From NCBI RefSeq assembly GCF_014205885.1, contig NZ_JACHFB010000002.1, positions 162,541-221,871 on the forward strand: a DNA stretch of 59,331 nucleotides. Direction: 5' to 3'. Shown piece after piece: positions 27,530 through 37,651 of the stretch; the first letter of the stretch is position 1; each line of letters begins with the position of its first letter. A model generated the notes under the pieces. It was not told the DNA's origin. It was given only the letters and a program-made list of their open reading frames with translations, and made no database searches. The stretch is from Borreliella californiensis. Lineage in GTDB: Bacteria; Spirochaetota; Spirochaetia; Borreliales; Borreliaceae. A program made the translations under genes and the position numbers.

Positions 27530-28135
27530 TTGGTGATTGTAATAGAAGGTTTAATTGGTGTAGGAAAAACTACTCTTGGAAATATTTTATCAAAGGAGTT
27601 AGGAGTTCCTTTTTATAGTGAACTGAATAATGATTTTACTTTGGCTGTATTAGACAAATTTTATAAGGATAAATCCAGATGGGCATTTCCAGTTCAAATT
27701 AATTTTCTTAACGAGAGGTTTAAATTAATAAAAGGTGTATTTAGAACAAAAGGGGGTATACTAGATAGATCTATTTATGGTGATTGTGTGTTTGCGTCTC
27801 TTTTAAATTGTGATGGGCATATTTCTGATGAGGAGTATAAAATATATATTGATCTTCTTGATAATATGCTTGAACATTCTCAGCGACCAAGTTTGCTTGT
27901 TTATCTTGATTGTAGTATTGATGAGGTTGAGCGCAGAATTAAAAATAGAAATAGAAGCTTTGAAATGAATATTCCCAGGGATTATCTTGAGGGTCTTAAT
28001 AGGAAATATTTAAAGTGGTATGATGAATACAACTTGTCGTCAAAAATAAAATTTTCTTACGATAATATAAATATTTTTAGCGAAGAAGATAAGAATAAAG
28101 TGATTTCTTTAATTAGAGATAAACTTGTATTATAA
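27530..28135 (+). CDS. Deoxynucleoside kinase (dCK/dGK family)
   Basis: Kinase of 201 residues that phosphorylates deoxynucleosides taken up from the host. The P-loop is EGLIGVGKTTLG at the very start. GGILDRSIYGDCVFA gives the conserved Asp-Arg-Ser. RIKNRNRSFE is the Arg-rich lid. Start is uncertain: TTG 27518 overlaps the Shine-Dalgarno, while TTG 27530 and GTG 27533 lie 5 and 8 bases after GGAGG, and either gives an N-terminus typical of the family. Borrelia is known to lack ribonucleotide reductase on its chromosome and depends on salvaged deoxynucleosides, so the enzyme is likely important. Which bases it accepts cannot be read from the sequence. Confidence 0.88.
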   Translation: MVIVIEGLIGVGKTTLGNILSKELGVPFYSELNNDFTLAVLDKFYKDKSRWAFPVQINFLNERFKLIKGVFRTKGGILDRSIYGDCVFASLLNCDGHISDEEYKIYIDLLDNMLEHSQRPSLLVYLDCSIDEVERRIKNRNRSFEMNIPRDYLEGLNRKYLKWYDEYNLSSKIKFSYDNINIFSEEDKNKVISLIRDKLVL

Positions 28136-28175
28136 TTATTTATAGTGGATTGACATTCTTTTATTTTAAGGTTGA

Positions 28176-30469
<2,294 letters not shown>

Positions 30470-30616
30470 TTTTCCTCTTTTTTACTATTATTAGTAACAT
30501 AATGGTGTAATATGTTTAACATTATCATTAATAATTTTATATGATAGTATTAATTTTTTTGTATTATTTTTTGGAAAATTTACGCTTATAATAGATCTTT
30601 AAATAGCAAGGGGATT

Positions 30617-32623
30617 ATGTTAATTTTTGGTTTTTTTGGTTTGTTTTTTTTAAATATTTTTAGTTTGCATGCCCAAGGAATAGTTACCAATAAAGATGCT
30701 CAAGAAGAGTTTAAATGGGCTCTTAATTCTTATAATAATGGAATTTATGATGATGCTCTTTTGTCTTTTAAAAAAATTTTAAGCTTTGATCCTAATAATC
30801 TTGATTATCATTTTTGGACTGGCAATGTTTATTATAGACTGGGTTATGTTGAAGAAGCTTTAATGGAATGGAGAAATTTAAAAGATCAAGGCTATAAAGT
30901 TCCCTATCTTAGACATTTGATTTCTACTATTGAGCAAAGAAGGGGTATTTTTTCAAATTATGAACTTAATTTTAAAAAACTTGTAAAAGTTGCTTCTCTT
31001 GATAATTCTATTTATAAAAGGCCACATGGGTATCAGATTACATCTTTAAGGGCTGATAAGTACGGTGGATATTATGCTGCTAACTTTGTAGGTAATGAAA
31101 TATTGTATTTTGATGTTAATAATAATATTAATACTTTAGTTAAAGATGGCTTTAGTTATTTAAAATCACCTTATGATGTTGTTGAAGCTAATAATTTACT
31201 TTATGTGACTCTTTACTCAAGTGATGAAATTGGTGTTTATGATAAGGTTCTTGGAGTTAAAAGAAAATCTATTGGGAAAAAGGGCACAAAAGATGGCGAA
31301 TTACTTGCTCCTCAGTATATGGCTATTGATAAGAGAAACTACATTTATGTAAGCGAATGGGGAAATAAAAGGGTAAGTAAATTTGGACTTGAGGGTGATT
31401 TTATTTTGCATTTTGGTTCTAGGACTTCAGGCTATAAGGGCCTTTTAGGTCCCACAGGTGTTGCGTATTTGAATGAAAACATTTATGTTGCAGATTCTCT
31501 GAGAAATACCATTGAAGTTTTTGATACTAGTGGTAATCATTTGTATTCAGTTTTTACTTCTATTGAGGGAATGGAGGGGCTTAGTAGTGATTTTGTCGGC
31601 AACAATGTTATAGTATCCTCAAAAGATGGTGTTTATAAATATAATATTGCTAAAAAGACAATTACAAAAATTTTAAAAGCAGATAAAATGAATTCTAAGA
31701 TTTCTTCATCTATTTTGGATGCCAATAATCAGATGATTGTTTCAGATTTTAATAATGCTAAGGTTTCAGTTTACAAGAGTGATTCAAGTCTTTATGATAG
31801 TTTAAATGTTGATGTTAGGAGAATAGTTAGGCTTGGGGGGCCTAAAATTTACGTTGAGCTTAATGTTAGCAGTAAAAGCGGATTACCAGTTGTTGGACTT
31901 AAAAGTGAAAATTTTTCAATTTCAAATGAAAATTATTACATTGTCAATCCTAAGGTAGCATATAATGTAAATGCTTCAAAAGACATTAATATAGCAGTTG
32001 TTTTTGATAAATCTTCTTATATGAAAAAATATGATCTAGAACAAATCGTAGGTTTGAATTCTTTAATAGAGTTGTCAAAAAATAAAAACTTTAGTTTTAT
32101 AAATGCAACAAGTGTGCCTATTATAGATAATATTGAAAGCTTGACAAATAGTATTAGAAACACAAGTTCTCTTGGTCCTTATAGTACAGATTCTGTAAAA
32201 ACAGACGTTAGTTTGAAGTTGGCAGGTTCTGGGCTTATGTCAAAAAGCTCAAGAAGAGCAGTAGTTTATTTTAGTGGTGGTATTTTAAATCGTAAAGCTT
32301 TTGAAAAGTACTCTTTAGATACAATAGTAAGCTATTATAAAAATAATGATATAAGGTTTTACTTAATACTATTTGGCAATGATCCTGTTAATAGTAAGCT
32401 TGAGTATTTGGTTAATGAAACAGGCGGCGCTATAATTCCTTTTTCATCTTATGAAGGAGTATCTAAAGTTTATGATTTAATTTTAGAACAAAAAACAGGT
32501 ACTTATTTGCTGGAATATTATTATCCAGGCCCTCAAGAGCCTAATAAATATTTTAATTTATCTGTTGAGGCAAATATAAATCAACAGACAGGAAGAGGAG
32601 AGTTTGCATATTTTATTAATTAG
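30617..32623 (+). CDS. Exported TPR / NHL-propeller / vWA-like protein (bb0236-like)
   Basis: Protein of 668 residues with a signal peptide ending near HAQG. TPR-like helices lie at about residues 25-105 (AQEEFKWALNSYNNGIYDDA and DYHFWTGNVYYRLGYVEEAL). NHL-type beta-propeller repeats follow at about 140-390 (YMAIDKRNYIYVSEWGNKRV, GVAYLNENIYVADSLRNTI). A C-terminal part at about 455-620 follows a von Willebrand A pattern: DINIAVVFDKSSYMKKY, then RRAVVYFSGG and RFYLILFGND. The metal site is only partly kept (DKSSY against DxSxS). It is likely periplasmic and takes part in protein contacts. Function is not known to me. TATAAT at 30587-30592 and AAGGGG precede the ATG. Confidence 0.8.
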   Translation: MLIFGFFGLFFLNIFSLHAQGIVTNKDAQEEFKWALNSYNNGIYDDALLSFKKILSFDPNNLDYHFWTGNVYYRLGYVEEALMEWRNLKDQGYKVPYLRHLISTIEQRRGIFSNYELNFKKLVKVASLDNSIYKRPHGYQITSLRADKYGGYYAANFVGNEILYFDVNNNINTLVKDGFSYLKSPYDVVEANNLLYVTLYSSDEIGVYDKVLGVKRKSIGKKGTKDGELLAPQYMAIDKRNYIYVSEWGNKRVSKFGLEGDFILHFGSRTSGYKGLLGPTGVAYLNENIYVADSLRNTIEVFDTSGNHLYSVFTSIEGMEGLSSDFVGNNVIVSSKDGVYKYNIAKKTITKILKADKMNSKISSSILDANNQMIVSDFNNAKVSVYKSDSSLYDSLNVDVRRIVRLGGPKIYVELNVSSKSGLPVVGLKSENFSISNENYYIVNPKVAYNVNASKDINIAVVFDKSSYMKKYDLEQIVGLNSLIELSKNKNFSFINATSVPIIDNIESLTNSIRNTSSLGPYSTDSVKTDVSLKLAGSGLMSKSSRRAVVYFSGGILNRKAFEKYSLDTIVSYYKNNDIRFYLILFGNDPVNSKLEYLVNETGGAIIPFSSYEGVSKVYDLILEQKTGTYLLEYYYPGPQEPNKYFNLSVEANINQQTGRGEFAYFIN

Positions 32624-32655
32624 ATTGCTTTTTGATTTTATTAGAGGTTTAGGTT

Positions 32656-33762
32656 ATGAGACTTAATGCGGGGATTGTGGGACTTCCCAATGTGGGTAAA
32701 TCTACTTTATTTTCATCTTTGACATCATCTAATGTTGAGATAGCAAATTATCCTTTTTGTACCATTGAGCCAAATATAGGAATAGTAGAGATTCCTGATG
32801 AAAGGCTTTTAAAAATTGCAGAGTGCATTGTTCCACGCAAAATTATTCCTGCTGTTATGGAATTTGTGGATATTGCAGGTCTTGTCAAGGGAGCGTCAAC
32901 AGGCGAAGGGCTTGGCAATAAATTTTTGGCCAATATTCGCGAAGTTTCTCTTATCGTTCATGTTGTAAGATGCTTTGAAGAAAAAGAGGTTATTCATATT
33001 AATGATGATATTAATCCTGAGAGAGATATAACTACAATTAATGTTGAGCTTTGTTTATCGGATCTTGAAACTGTTCAAAAAAGTCTTCAAAAACAAGAAA
33101 AAAATGCTAAAAGCACCGATAAAAAAATTAGTGAATCTTCTAAGGCAATTGTTTTAATGTTAAAAAGACTTGAAAACCATTTAAGCAATATGAATCCTGC
33201 TGTTGAGTTTAAATTTGATGATTTCGAATACGACTTTATTAGATCATTAAATCTTTTGACTTTTAAAAAAGTTTTGTATGTTTGTAATGTTGATGAAAAT
33301 TCACTTAGCGGCAATAAATATACAGATATTGTAAAAAATATTGCCTTAAAAGAAGGAAATGATTTTTTAATCTTATGTGCCAAAATTGAAGCTGAGCTTG
33401 CCCAAATAAAGGATATACCTTACAAAAATGAAATGTTAGAATTGTTTGGCATAAATGGTAGCGGTCTTGGTAATTTGATTAAAAAAGCTTATTATACTTT
33501 GGGGCTTAGAACCTACTTTACAGCAGGTTTGCAAGAAGTTAGAGCTTGGACATTCAAGCAGGGTATGAGAGCACCTAAAGCTGCTGGAATAATTCATAGT
33601 GATTTTGAGAGGGGTTTTATTAAAGCAGAAGTTTATTCTTGTGAGGATTTATTTAAACTTCAAAGTGTTCAAAAACTAAAAGAGAAGGGACTTATTAGAA
33701 TTGAAGGCAAAGAATATATTGTAAGAGATGGAGATATAATCTTTTTTAAATTTAATGTATAG
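32656..33762 (+). CDS. ychF: Redox-regulated ribosome-binding ATPase YchF (OLA1 family)
   Basis: Obg-family P-loop protein of 368 residues, full length. G1 is GLPNVGKSTLFSSLT near the N-terminus, G3 is DIAGLVKGASTGEGLGNKFL, and the G4 site is the altered NVDE (CNVDENSLS), which in this family favours ATP over GTP. A helical hairpin lies in the middle, and the C-terminal TGS domain includes VRAWTFKQGMRAPKAAGIIH and YIVRDGDIIFFKF. YchF binds ribosomes and is linked to stress responses. It follows the bb0236-like gene by 32 bp, probably in one transcript. Confidence 0.96.
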   Translation: MRLNAGIVGLPNVGKSTLFSSLTSSNVEIANYPFCTIEPNIGIVEIPDERLLKIAECIVPRKIIPAVMEFVDIAGLVKGASTGEGLGNKFLANIREVSLIVHVVRCFEEKEVIHINDDINPERDITTINVELCLSDLETVQKSLQKQEKNAKSTDKKISESSKAIVLMLKRLENHLSNMNPAVEFKFDDFEYDFIRSLNLLTFKKVLYVCNVDENSLSGNKYTDIVKNIALKEGNDFLILCAKIEAELAQIKDIPYKNEMLELFGINGSGLGNLIKKAYYTLGLRTYFTAGLQEVRAWTFKQGMRAPKAAGIIHSDFERGFIKAEVYSCEDLFKLQSVQKLKEKGLIRIEGKEYIVRDGDIIFFKFNV

Positions 33763-33777
33763 ATTTATTTTTATATT

Positions 33778-34605
33778 ATGCACAATTTATTTTCCAATAA
33801 TGTAAGATTAATTAGTCTGTTTGTTTTTAATAGTGTGATTTGTTTATTTTATTTGTTTTTCTATGATACAAGGTTTTTTTATTTTGTTATGGGGCTTCTT
33901 TTAGTAAATTTTTTAACAATTTTTTTTCATTTAAGATATTTTTGTTCTATTTCATTTAAGGGATCTGAAATTTATTATAAGGGTATATTTTTCAGTTATA
34001 ATTTTGATTTTGATGATATTATTTTGTTTGAAAAAAGATTATCAGACAATGTTTTAATTTTAAAATTAAAAAATAAAAAAAAAATTAAGGTTTGTTTTTG
34101 GATAGTCAATGGTTCAAGTGAATTATTCAAAGAGCTTAAAATTAAAAGAAAAGATTTGTTTGTTCCAAAATTGGAAAATTTTCCAATAAGATATTATTTG
34201 TCTTATACTTATCTTTTTATGTTTTTAGCTCGTATTATAATTGGTTTATTTGTTTATTATATTTCATTAAGCAATATATTTATTTTTGCCTTTATTTGTT
34301 TTATTGATATTAGAGTTTTGTTAGGGGATTTTTCAGTTATTAGCAATATAGTGTTGTTTTACGAGTTTAGGAAAGATTCAATTTGTGAAAGGAAAATTTT
34401 TAAGAGTGAAATTTATTTTTATGAATTTTTTGAAAAAATTTTTATTGCTAGAGAATTTGAATTTAATAATAAAAATTATTTATGCTTTTTATATAAAGGA
34501 AATCATCAGACAAAAAAAGTATATATTTTGAATAAAAAAATTTCTTATTCCATGCAAAAGGCTTTTGAATATATTGATCAAAACTATTGTACCAAATTAA
34601 CTTAA
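33778..34605 (+). CDS. Predicted membrane protein of unknown function (bb0234-like)
   Basis: Protein of 275 residues, very rich in Phe, Ile, Leu and Lys. Two hydrophobic segments near residues 10-52 and two more near 140-185 are separated by a polar, beta-like region (about 60-125). A last polar segment runs to the end. The pattern of two membrane hairpins, each followed by a soluble strand-rich part, might reflect a PH-like bacterial domain, but I cannot assign it. The ATG lacks a clear ribosome site and lies 15 bp after ychF, so translation may be coupled or weak. It precedes rpsT, with no terminator seen. Confidence 0.7.
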   Translation: MHNLFSNNVRLISLFVFNSVICLFYLFFYDTRFFYFVMGLLLVNFLTIFFHLRYFCSISFKGSEIYYKGIFFSYNFDFDDIILFEKRLSDNVLILKLKNKKKIKVCFWIVNGSSELFKELKIKRKDLFVPKLENFPIRYYLSYTYLFMFLARIIIGLFVYYISLSNIFIFAFICFIDIRVLLGDFSVISNIVLFYEFRKDSICERKIFKSEIYFYEFFEKIFIAREFEFNNKNYLCFLYKGNHQTKKVYILNKKISYSMQKAFEYIDQNYCTKLT

Positions 34606-34678
34606 GCTTTGATTGACTATATTTAAATTAGTTGATATATTAAAACTGTTGTTTAATAATATTATTAAGGAGTATAAC

Positions 34679-34936
34679 TTGAGAAAAAATGCATCTGCAT
34701 TGAAGCGCTCTCGTCAAAATTTAAAAAGAAAGATTAGAAATGTAAGTGTAAAAAGTGAATTAAAAACAATAGAAAAACGCTGTATCAATATGATAAAAGC
34801 GGGCAAAAAAGACGAAGCTATTGAATTTTTTAAGTTTGTTGCAAAAAAACTAGATACTGCTGCTAGAAAGCGAATAATTCATAAAAATAAGGCTGCTAGA
34901 AAAAAATCTCGTTTAAATGTTTTGCTGTTAAAGTAA
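34679..34936 (+). CDS. rpsT: 30S ribosomal protein S20
   Basis: Basic helical ribosomal protein of 85 residues, normal for bS20. The start is TTG at 34679, with AAGGAG (34667-34672) six bases upstream. The longer frame from 34613 would add 22 residues unlike any S20. The N-terminal RKNASALKRSRQNLKRKIRN and C-terminal AARKRIIHKNKAARKKSRL are typical. The E. coli gene also starts with UUG and is autoregulated at translation, so the rare start may matter. hbb follows 12 bp later. Confidence 0.96.
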   Translation: MRKNASALKRSRQNLKRKIRNVSVKSELKTIEKRCINMIKAGKKDEAIEFFKFVAKKLDTAARKRIIHKNKAARKKSRLNVLLLK

Positions 34937-34948
34937 GGAAATTAGTTT

Positions 34949-35275
34949 ATGTCTTTTTCAAGAAGACCAAAGGTTACTAAGTCAGATATTGTTGATCAAA
35001 TATCTTTAAATATTAGAAATAGTAATCTAAAATTAGAAAAAAAATACATAAGGCTTGTAATAGATGCTTTTTTTGAAGAGCTTAAAAGTAATCTTTGTTC
35101 GAATAATGTTGTTGAGTTTAGATCTTTTGGTACGTTTGAAGTTAGAAAAAGAAAGGGACGTTTAAATGCTCGCAATCCTCAAACAGGGGAATATGTTAGG
35201 GTTTTAGATCATCATGTTGCTTATTTTCGTCCAGGCAAAGATTTGAAAGAGAGAGTGTGGGGTATTAAAGGTTAA
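34949..35275 (+). CDS. hbb: HU/IHF-family DNA-bending protein Hbb
   Basis: Nucleoid protein of 108 residues. The HU core is clear: [15 protein letters not shown] at the start, then [25 protein letters not shown], the beta-arm with the conserved Arg-Asn-Pro that intercalates into DNA, then the final strand [14 protein letters not shown]. The N-terminal extension of about ten residues and short C-terminal tail are extra to E. coli HU. In Borrelia this is the only HU/IHF homologue I know of, and it bends DNA sharply. Its stop codon abuts the start of the following bactofilin gene. Confidence 0.96.
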   Translation: MSFSRRPKVTKSDIVDQISLNIRNSNLKLEKKYIRLVIDAFFEELKSNLCSNNVVEFRSFGTFEVRKRKGRLNARNPQTGEYVRVLDHHVAYFRPGKDLKERVWGIKG

Positions 35276-35683
35276 ATGCCGGTTAATATTGTAGATTCTT
35301 ATAAATGGGATTGTAAGCTGGATTCTAGTTTAACTTTTAGGGGAAAATTAAAATTTGAAGGAACTTTGTATCTTGATTCTTCTTTTGAAGGTGAAATATC
35401 TTCGAAAGGGGGGGTGCTTTTTATTGGCAAGAACAGTAAGGTTATTACCAATGTGGTAATTTGTGATACATTAATAGTGGAAGGAATTTTGAAAGGCAAT
35501 GTTAATGCTGCTAGTAAAGTTTATTTAAACAGCGGTTGTAAAATATATGGGGATGTAAAAACAAAAAAAATATTTATTAATGATAATATAATTTTTGATG
35601 GTAAGTGTGAAATGATAAAGTCTAATGAAATTGTAGATTTATTTTCTTTCACCGTTTCACAAATAAAAGATACTTTGCAATAG
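35276..35683 (+). CDS. Bactofilin-family protein (bb0231-like)
   Basis: Second bactofilin in the window, 135 residues. The short beta repeats run through most of the chain (LTFRGKLKFEGTLYLDSSF, GGVLFIGKNSKVITNVVI, DTLIVEGILKGNVNAASKVY, GCKIYGDVKTKKIFI). They have the regular Gly and hydrophobic spacing of a beta-helix polymer. Tails are short at both ends. It starts directly after the hbb stop codon with no spacer, so it depends on coupled translation. A role in filament formation is inferred from the family. Its partner is unknown. Confidence 0.82.
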   Translation: MPVNIVDSYKWDCKLDSSLTFRGKLKFEGTLYLDSSFEGEISSKGGVLFIGKNSKVITNVVICDTLIVEGILKGNVNAASKVYLNSGCKIYGDVKTKKIFINDNIIFDGKCEMIKSNEIVDLFSFTVSQIKDTLQ

Positions 35684-35763
35684 GATCAATGTTTTTTATT
35701 AATTAATAATAAGTAGATTTTTATAAAATCCTTTCTTAAAAAATTTAATTCGTAGAGGAAAAT

Positions 35764-37311
35764 ATGGATAAAAAAAATGGTGGATTTGATTTAGAAAGTG
35801 AAATAAGGCGGTTGGATGTTTCTAAAGAGTTTAAGATTGAAGATAATTTGAAAAAAAAAGTGGTTAAAGTTGTTGCTAAAAAGGATTCTGCATCTAATTT
35901 GGCAAAATCTGCAGATTTAAGTAGCGCAAAGGATTCAAACAGTGTAGTATTTCCTGAATTTGATTATGATATTCCTTCTTCAGGTTTAGAAAATAATATT
36001 AAAACTTTAGAGCAAAGTAATATCATCAAGTTTTTTAATGGTAAAGATTATGTAGAGATTGAAAAACTTTATGATAAGCCAATTACAGAGGTTAGAAAAA
36101 TTGTTGAAGGCCTTGGGACTAATCATACTATTGCTGTAACAATGAAAAAAACAGAATTAATCTTTTTATTAGTAAAAATATTAAGTGAGAATGATATTAA
36201 TGTTTTATTTACAGGTGTGCTTGATGTGCTTAGTGATGGTTATGGGTTTTTGAGAACTGCATCAAATTCTTATCTTTCAGGAGGCAATGATGTTTACGTT
36301 TCTCCTTCTCAGATTAGACTTTTTAATTTAAGGACTGGTGATATTTTATATGGCCAAATTAGATCGCCTAGAGATGGTGAGAGATTTTTTGCAATGGTTA
36401 AAATTAAATCTATTAATGATCAAGATCCTACGTTTGCTCAAAATAGAATACCTTTTGATAATTTAACCCCTCTTTATCCCAATATGAAATTGAATCTTGA
36501 ATATGAAAATTGTAACATTTCTACAAGGCTTATTAATCTTTTTTCACCTATAGGTAAGGGGCAAAGGGCTTTAATAGTTTCTCCTCCAAAAGCGGGAAAG
36601 ACTACCTTGCTTCAAAAAATAGCTAATGCAATAACTACGAATTATTCAGATGTTATTTTAATGATATTGCTTATTGATGAGAGACCAGAAGAAGTTACAG
36701 ATATGATTCGTAGTGTTAAAGGCGAAGTAATTGCATCTAATTTTGATGAACAGGCTAGTAGGCATGTTCAAGTAGCAGAGATGGTTATTGAAAAGGCAAA
36801 AAGGCTTGTTGAAAACAAAAAAGATGTTGTTATTTTGCTTGATTCTATTACAAGGCTTGCAAGGGCATATAATCAAACTATGCCAACTTCTGGTAAAATT
36901 TTATCGGGTGGGGTAGATTCTAATGCTCTTCATAAGCCAAAGAGGTTTTTTGGATCTGCTAGAAATATAGAGGAAGGGGGAAGTTTGACTATTATAGCTA
37001 CTGCTTTGGTTGATACTGGTAGTAAAATGGATGAAGTTATTTTTGAAGAATTTAAAAGTACCGGCAATATGGAATTAATTCTTGATAGAAGTTTGGCAGA
37101 CAGAAGACTTTTCCCTGCTATTAATATTAAAAAGTCAGGCACCAGAAAAGAAGAATTGCTTCTTAGTGAAGAGGAACGTTCTAAGATTTTGCTTATTAGA
37201 AGAATACTCGGAGGTGTTGATGATTATGAGGGAGTTGAAGTTCTGATAGAAAAGATGAAAAAAAGTAAAAACAATGAGATCTTTTTAAAGACAATGAGCA
37301 ATGGTAATTAA
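35764..37311 (+). CDS. rho: Transcription termination factor Rho
   Basis: RNA helicase of 515 residues, longer than E. coli Rho (419). The extra length is an N-terminal charged Lys/Asp/Ser region of about 110 residues. The RNA-binding OB domain follows ([33 protein letters not shown]). The motor domain has Walker [12 protein letters not shown] near residue 275, [14 protein letters not shown], and the Q-loop and R-loop region ([32 protein letters not shown]). GAGGA precedes the ATG. Rho ends transcripts that lack intrinsic terminators, which seem scarce in this window. Confidence 0.96.
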   Translation: MDKKNGGFDLESEIRRLDVSKEFKIEDNLKKKVVKVVAKKDSASNLAKSADLSSAKDSNSVVFPEFDYDIPSSGLENNIKTLEQSNIIKFFNGKDYVEIEKLYDKPITEVRKIVEGLGTNHTIAVTMKKTELIFLLVKILSENDINVLFTGVLDVLSDGYGFLRTASNSYLSGGNDVYVSPSQIRLFNLRTGDILYGQIRSPRDGERFFAMVKIKSINDQDPTFAQNRIPFDNLTPLYPNMKLNLEYENCNISTRLINLFSPIGKGQRALIVSPPKAGKTTLLQKIANAITTNYSDVILMILLIDERPEEVTDMIRSVKGEVIASNFDEQASRHVQVAEMVIEKAKRLVENKKDVVILLDSITRLARAYNQTMPTSGKILSGGVDSNALHKPKRFFGSARNIEEGGSLTIIATALVDTGSKMDEVIFEEFKSTGNMELILDRSLADRRLFPAINIKKSGTRKEELLLSEEERSKILLIRRILGGVDDYEGVEVLIEKMKKSKNNEIFLKTMSNGN

Positions 37312-37314
37312 ATA

Positions 37315-37340
37315 AATTGACATTATTTCTAATGTCAATT
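37315..37340 (+). terminator. Hairpin between rho and rpmE
   Basis: A perfect 11-bp stem, AATTGACATTA with TAATGTCAATT, and a 4-base loop TTTC lie just after the rho stop codon. A T-rich but broken tract follows (AAACTTTATT). It may be a weak terminator or a 3'-end-stabilising fold. It also contains TTGACA, so a promoter for rpmE in the stem is a second reading, though no good -10 box follows. Confidence 0.5.
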
Positions 37341-37370
37341 AAACTTTATTGAGATTAAGAGGAAGGTTTT

Positions 37371-37616
37371 ATGAGAAAAGATATACATCCTAAAAATAAT
37401 TTAGTGGTATTTAAAGACGGATCAAATGGAGCAATGTTTTTAACTAGGTCTACTTTAAACTCAAAGGAAACTATTAAATATATTGATGGAAAGGAATATC
37501 CATTGATTACTGTGGAGATTACAAGCAAATCCCATCCTTTTTATACTGGCCAACAAAAGTTTGTTGATGCAGCAGGAAGAATTGATAAATTTAATAAAAG
37601 GTATAAAAAGTCCTAA
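37371..37616 (+). CDS. rpmE: 50S ribosomal protein L31 type B
   Basis: Ribosomal protein of 81 residues. It starts with [19 protein letters not shown] and has [11 protein letters not shown] and [21 protein letters not shown], which are type B patterns. It has no cysteine at all, so it is the zinc-free form. In other bacteria the zinc-free form replaces the zinc form when zinc is short. Here it seems to be the housekeeping form. AGAGGAAGG lies just upstream of ATG. Confidence 0.96.
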   Translation: MRKDIHPKNNLVVFKDGSNGAMFLTRSTLNSKETIKYIDGKEYPLITVEITSKSHPFYTGQQKFVDAAGRIDKFNKRYKKS

Positions 37617-37651
37617 AAATTTGCTTTTTTGTATGAAATTTTGATAAAATT

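Noticed and set aside
34613..34678. 22-residue N-terminal extension of S20
   Set aside because: AAGGAG sits inside this extension just before TTG 34679, and S20 homologues begin there.
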